NCBI GenBank assembly: GCA_049670505.1
Contig: JBATTK010000186.1
Coordinates: forward strand, 1 to 35,547
DNA from: JBATTK01 sp049670505
Lineage (GTDB): Bacteria; Bacteroidota; Bacteroidia; Flavobacteriales; Flavobacteriaceae
DNA length: 35,547 bases
Direction of reading: 5' to 3'
The position numbers were made by a program, and so were the translations under genes. Below, one piece after another: positions 32,419-35,547 of the stretch. The notes under the pieces are model-generated. The model had not been told where the DNA came from, searched no databases, and worked only from the letters and a program-made list of their open reading frames with translations. Numbering within the stretch: position 1 is the first letter of the stretch; every line of letters starts with the position of its first letter.

Positions 32419-34887
32419 CTAAAATCGCATGCTTAATCTTAAGTTTAATCTGCGGGTCGTTAAAAAATTTGGAACGGCAAACTGTTGTTTGGTATCCACG
32501 TCTCTAACAAATGTATTGGTTATTGAATTCTGATTGTTGAATAAATTGAAAATTTCAACGCCAACATTTAGATCCTTAAGTTTATGCAACCAGTGATTTT
32601 CCGGATATGTCTTATACTCGTTTACAAAAATATATGAAATTCCCAAATCTGCCCTTCTATAATCTCTTAATCTATTCTGAAAAAGATAAGGGTCGGCAAA
32701 GTTGGGAGATCCTCCGGGAACCCCGGTATTATACACTAAGTTTAAATACATTTTTAAATCGGGTATGTTGGGTACATAATCCTGAAACAAAATGCCCACT
32801 TTTAGTCTTTGATCCGTAGGCCTGGATATATACCCTCTGTCATCAATGTTTTCTTCCGTTTTGAGATATCCCAAGCTCACCCAGGATTCCGTTCCCGGAA
32901 CAAAGGCCCCGTTCATTCGGATTTCCGCACCATAGGCATATGCTTTTGCATTATTATCCGCCGCATAGCGTATGCGTACATCCTCCAAGGTATACGGGTT
33001 CACTTGGTTCAGTTTTTTGTAATAGGCCTCACTGACCAAGGTGAAAGGTCTATTCCACAGAATAAAGCTATACTCGTTTCCCAAGACAAAATGTACCGAC
33101 TTTTGAGCTTTTACAGCGGGTTGTATAGTGCCGGTACGATCTCGTAACTCCCTATAGAAAGGGGGTTGTTGATACAGTCCTCCCGATATTCTAAAGAGCA
33201 TGTCTTTTTCCCAGTCGGGCTTTATGGCGAACTGTGCCCTGGGACTCACGATAAGCTGTTGCGTTTTTTCTATGTTTTCTCCGTTAATGGTCCAAGCATG
33301 GGCACGCAGTCCAATGTTGTAGTAGATATCATTACTCTTCCATTGGGTCTGCTCACTGTACTGTACAAAACCAGAAAACCTATTGGTTTTTACAAAATTC
33401 AACGCGCTTACACCCTCAAAGGGAACAATAGGACCATCAAAAGGATCTCGGGGTTGGTCATTGATGAATTCCGGCAAGGGCGGTCTAATAGAAAACCCTG
33501 CGGAATCTATAAATTCCGATTCCCGTATTTGATCGCGTATATCCTCATGGGTATAGGTAATCCCCCATTCTAACGACTTGTTATCGGTAATGAACTTCCC
33601 TTGATGCGTTATGTTTAAAATCAATGCATCCAAATCGTTTCTTGCACGGTTAAATTGGGAACCTAAGCCTCGGGAAGAAGTTACTTCTCCCAAATCTTCG
33701 CTTCCAAGATTGGAATCTACTTCGCCCAATTCATATTGGGCAATGATGTCGGAACGTTCTTCCTCCGTTGTGTGGTATAGGGAAGTGGTAAGCTTTAACG
33801 TAAGCTCGTCATTTAGGAAATAGTCGGCTTTTAACGCTCCTAAAACTGTATTGTACCTATTGTTTTCCTGACCTTCATAAAAAACCAACAAGGCCATGGG
33901 GTTGAACAAAGTTCCAAAATTGGTTTGGCGTGTCAAAGGTTCGTTTTGGTAATCATTGATAGAAACGGTACCCAAAAAATTAAGATGAAATTTTTTGGAA
34001 AACCGATAGGTCAGATATGTTTGTACATCGGCAAAAGTGGGATTAAAATTAGAATCCGTTTGTAGACTGTTCACCAGAAGGCTATTGTCCCTAAAGCGCA
34101 CCCCGCTTATGGTAGTGAAATTCTTATTTTTTGATATAGTCTCCAAAGCGGCACTGGCCCCTAATAAACTTGCACTTATCTGTAGGCCGAAGGCTACCGG
34201 ATTTTTATAGGTAATATCCAAAACCGAAGATAGCTTATCGCCATATTTTGCCTGGAACCCCCCGGAAGAAAATTCCACGTTCTGCACTAGATCACTGTTC
34301 ACAAAACTCAATCCCTCTTGTTGTGCGGATCGTATCAAAAAAGGGCGATACACTTCAATACCATTTACATAGACCAAATTTTCATCGTAATTTCCACCTC
34401 TAACGGAATACTGTGTGCTTAATTCATTGCTGGATGATACGCCGGGGAGCAGTTTTAAAATGTTCTCCACTCCGGCATTGGCCCCGGGAATTTTTCGAAC
34501 TACTTCAGGGGAGATGGTAGTAATACCCGTTACACTTCTTTCGCCGGTAGGGGTAACTACTATGCCATCTACTTGAATAGCATCGGTTTTCATTACCGGG
34601 TTAAACTCATAGGTCTCATTGGTGATTAGAATCAAATTTTCCAAGACCACATTTTCATGTCCCAAATGGGAAAAAGTAATGGTAGTCTTTTTATCGGCTA
34701 CCAATTGTAGCACATAAAACCCGTTGGTATCGGAAAATGTTCCCTGTGATAGGGAGGTAATATTAACGTTTGAAAGAGGTTTGTTTTCCTCATCCAAGAC
34801 TACACCCGTAATGGTAGCCGTTTGCGACCTTCCTGTAAATATGGAACATAAAACAATAAAAAGGAAAAGTAGCTTGGGATACTTCAC
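32419..34887 (-). CDS. TonB-dependent outer-membrane receptor with CarboxypepD_reg-like domain
   Basis: An 822-residue outer-membrane transporter. A signal peptide (MKYPKLLFLFIVLCSIFTGRS) is followed by a carboxypeptidase regulatory-like beta-sandwich (about 24-100: TGVVLDEENKPLSNVNI), a plug domain (about 117-230: ILKLLPGVSSSNELS, YSVRGGNYDENLVYVNGIEV) and a beta-barrel ending in the C-terminal aromatic RLSMRF. The CarboxypepD_reg N-extension is typical of Bacteroidota receptors; there is no SusD partner, so it is not a SusC-type polysaccharide system. The ligand is unknown. The start codon is GTG (34887), two bases after the stop of the M23 gene, implying tight coupling. Confidence 0.93.
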   Translation of the reverse strand: MKYPKLLFLFIVLCSIFTGRSQTATITGVVLDEENKPLSNVNITSLSQGTFSDTNGFYVLQLVADKKTTITFSHLGHENVVLENLILITNETYEFNPVMKTDAIQVDGIVVTPTGERSVTGITTISPEVVRKIPGANAGVENILKLLPGVSSSNELSTQYSVRGGNYDENLVYVNGIEVYRPFLIRSAQQEGLSFVNSDLVQNVEFSSGGFQAKYGDKLSSVLDITYKNPVAFGLQISASLLGASAALETISKNKNFTTISGVRFRDNSLLVNSLQTDSNFNPTFADVQTYLTYRFSKKFHLNFLGTVSINDYQNEPLTRQTNFGTLFNPMALLVFYEGQENNRYNTVLGALKADYFLNDELTLKLTTSLYHTTEEERSDIIAQYELGEVDSNLGSEDLGEVTSSRGLGSQFNRARNDLDALILNITHQGKFITDNKSLEWGITYTHEDIRDQIRESEFIDSAGFSIRPPLPEFINDQPRDPFDGPIVPFEGVSALNFVKTNRFSGFVQYSEQTQWKSNDIYYNIGLRAHAWTINGENIEKTQQLIVSPRAQFAIKPDWEKDMLFRISGGLYQQPPFYRELRDRTGTIQPAVKAQKSVHFVLGNEYSFILWNRPFTLVSEAYYKKLNQVNPYTLEDVRIRYAADNNAKAYAYGAEIRMNGAFVPGTESWVSLGYLKTEENIDDRGYISRPTDQRLKVGILFQDYVPNIPDLKMYLNLVYNTGVPGGSPNFADPYLFQNRLRDYRRADLGISYIFVNEYKTYPENHWLHKLKDLNVGVEIFNLFNNQNSITNTFVRDVDTKQQFAVPNFLTTRRLNLRLSMRF

Positions 34888-34889
34888 GT

Positions 34890-35547
34890 TTATTTTCTGT
34901 AAAAAGTGCTGATAAAGGTATTGGAATTTCCTACATTATCAGTAACGACAATTTTGAGTTCACATTGTTTCTTGTCCAAAATTGCATCATCAAAATTATA
35001 AGTAAGGGTATTGGTCTTAGGTTCGTACTCCATTAAGATCCAATCCCCGTTCAGGGTGGCGGAATAACTATCCACTCCACTAAGATCATCGCTTATGCGC
35101 AAACTTAGGTATCTGTAGTTGTTCAACCATTGTTTTTCCTTAAAATTCTTAGGCCTTATTTTGGGTGCCACAGTATCTTTGGCCAAGGTATAGGTACCTA
35201 GGTTTCGCGTCCGTGTAGTAAAGGTTGTCCCTCTCTTATAAGTAGAGGCATAATTGGGCCTGAATTTCTTATCCAATCGCGCAATAAAAAGCTTCTTCCG
35301 TTCTTCCGGTGTATACTTAGTAGCGTCAAATGTTATGGTAAAATTTCGATGTGCGGGAACCGTATTGTTATGAATAGTGACGGTATCCTTCCCTTTTCTT
35401 AGGTCGATATAGAAATCCTCATAAAAAGTATTTGCGGGGAAGTACACCTTGGCCGCTCCCAAATCATAATTGTTAGGTTTTTTGGCAATAACGTAGGTAT
35501 CGGTTTTATTCTCTGCCGCTACCTTTTTTAATTCCCCTCTTTTTCCC
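34890..35547 (-). CDS. C-terminal part of an M23 family metallopeptidase (partial)
   Basis: A frame open to the right edge and ending at TAA 34890; 218 codons are visible. The text (VYFPANTFYEDFYIDL, TIHNNTVPAHRNFTITFD, LRISDDLSGVDSYSATLNGD, IVVTDNVGNSNTFISTF) is the C-terminal Ig-like region found after the LytM/M23 catalytic domain of flavobacterial M23 peptidases, which cut peptidoglycan cross-links. The catalytic HxH and its partner residues lie outside the window, so the assignment rests on this region and on the TonB receptor gene that follows directly. About residue 28 of the visible part begins with a TTG that is not the true start. Confidence 0.7.
   Translation of the reverse strand, partial: GKRGELKKVAAENKTDTYVIAKKPNNYDLGAAKVYFPANTFYEDFYIDLRKGKDTVTIHNNTVPAHRNFTITFDATKYTPEERKKLFIARLDKKFRPNYASTYKRGTTFTTRTRNLGTYTLAKDTVAPKIRPKNFKEKQWLNNYRYLSLRISDDLSGVDSYSATLNGDWILMEYEPKTNTLTYNFDDAILDKKQCELKIVVTDNVGNSNTFISTFYRK

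Overview
The window looks like chromosomal DNA of a member of the Flavobacteriaceae (phylum Bacteroidota). Coding sequences are moderately AT-rich and ribosome-binding sites are weak. Several starts are preceded by the Bacteroidota sigma-A pattern TTTG-N19-TAnnTTTG (clearest at 30546-30576). Gene families include a roughly 1120-residue SecA, CCC-motif membrane proteins, a CarboxypepD_reg-like TonB receptor and a PduO-type adenosyltransferase beside a DUF2795 gene. I saw no tRNA, rRNA, CRISPR array, insertion sequence or phage gene.

Layout. Positions 1-5460 (minus): a secreted amidohydrolase running off the left edge, a 12-copy heptanucleotide array, a secreted M14 zinc carboxypeptidase and a membrane HisKA_2 histidine kinase. 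Positions 5578-14276 (minus): secA, a DUF2795 gene, cobalamin adenosyltransferase, a 48-residue membrane peptide, a degenerate methyltransferase-like protein, an ABC-F ATPase and a DUF4105 membrane protein. Positions 14385-16551 (plus): phosphatidylserine synthase and an AtoE-type short-chain fatty acid transporter. Positions 16660-22012 (plus): a direct tandem duplication of about 2.68 kb, each copy carrying a leader and a gene for an ~800-residue exported protein with a macroglobulin-like start and a TonB-plug-like segment but no beta-barrel. Positions 22055-24996 (minus): an envelope cluster of kdsD, tatC, a carboxymuconolactone decarboxylase-like protein and lptB, divergent from recQ (25189-27405, plus). 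Positions 27484-28519 (minus): a DUF2752 gene with two CCC-motif membrane protein genes, divergent from a small membrane protein coupled to an Smr-domain protein. Positions 29308-35547: a two-repeat lipoprotein (minus), a cysteine desulfurase (plus), then a minus-strand unit of M23 peptidase (partial), TonB-dependent receptor and a secreted hypothetical protein.

Most of the window is conserved housekeeping and envelope biogenesis: protein export (SecA, TatC), phospholipid head-group synthesis (PssA), LPS assembly (KdsD for Kdo precursor, LptB for LPS transport) and outer-membrane uptake. The accessory part is 16.6-22.0 kb. There the two tandem genes are nearly identical at their 5' and 3' ends and strongly diverged in the middle, and their leaders carry related but differently folded hairpins. 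This is the best candidate for an undescribed system. Smaller oddities are the heptamer array, a RecQ without its zinc cysteines, an internally duplicated lipoprotein, a methyltransferase relative that has lost its SAM-binding core, and start codons placed where transcription itself should begin.
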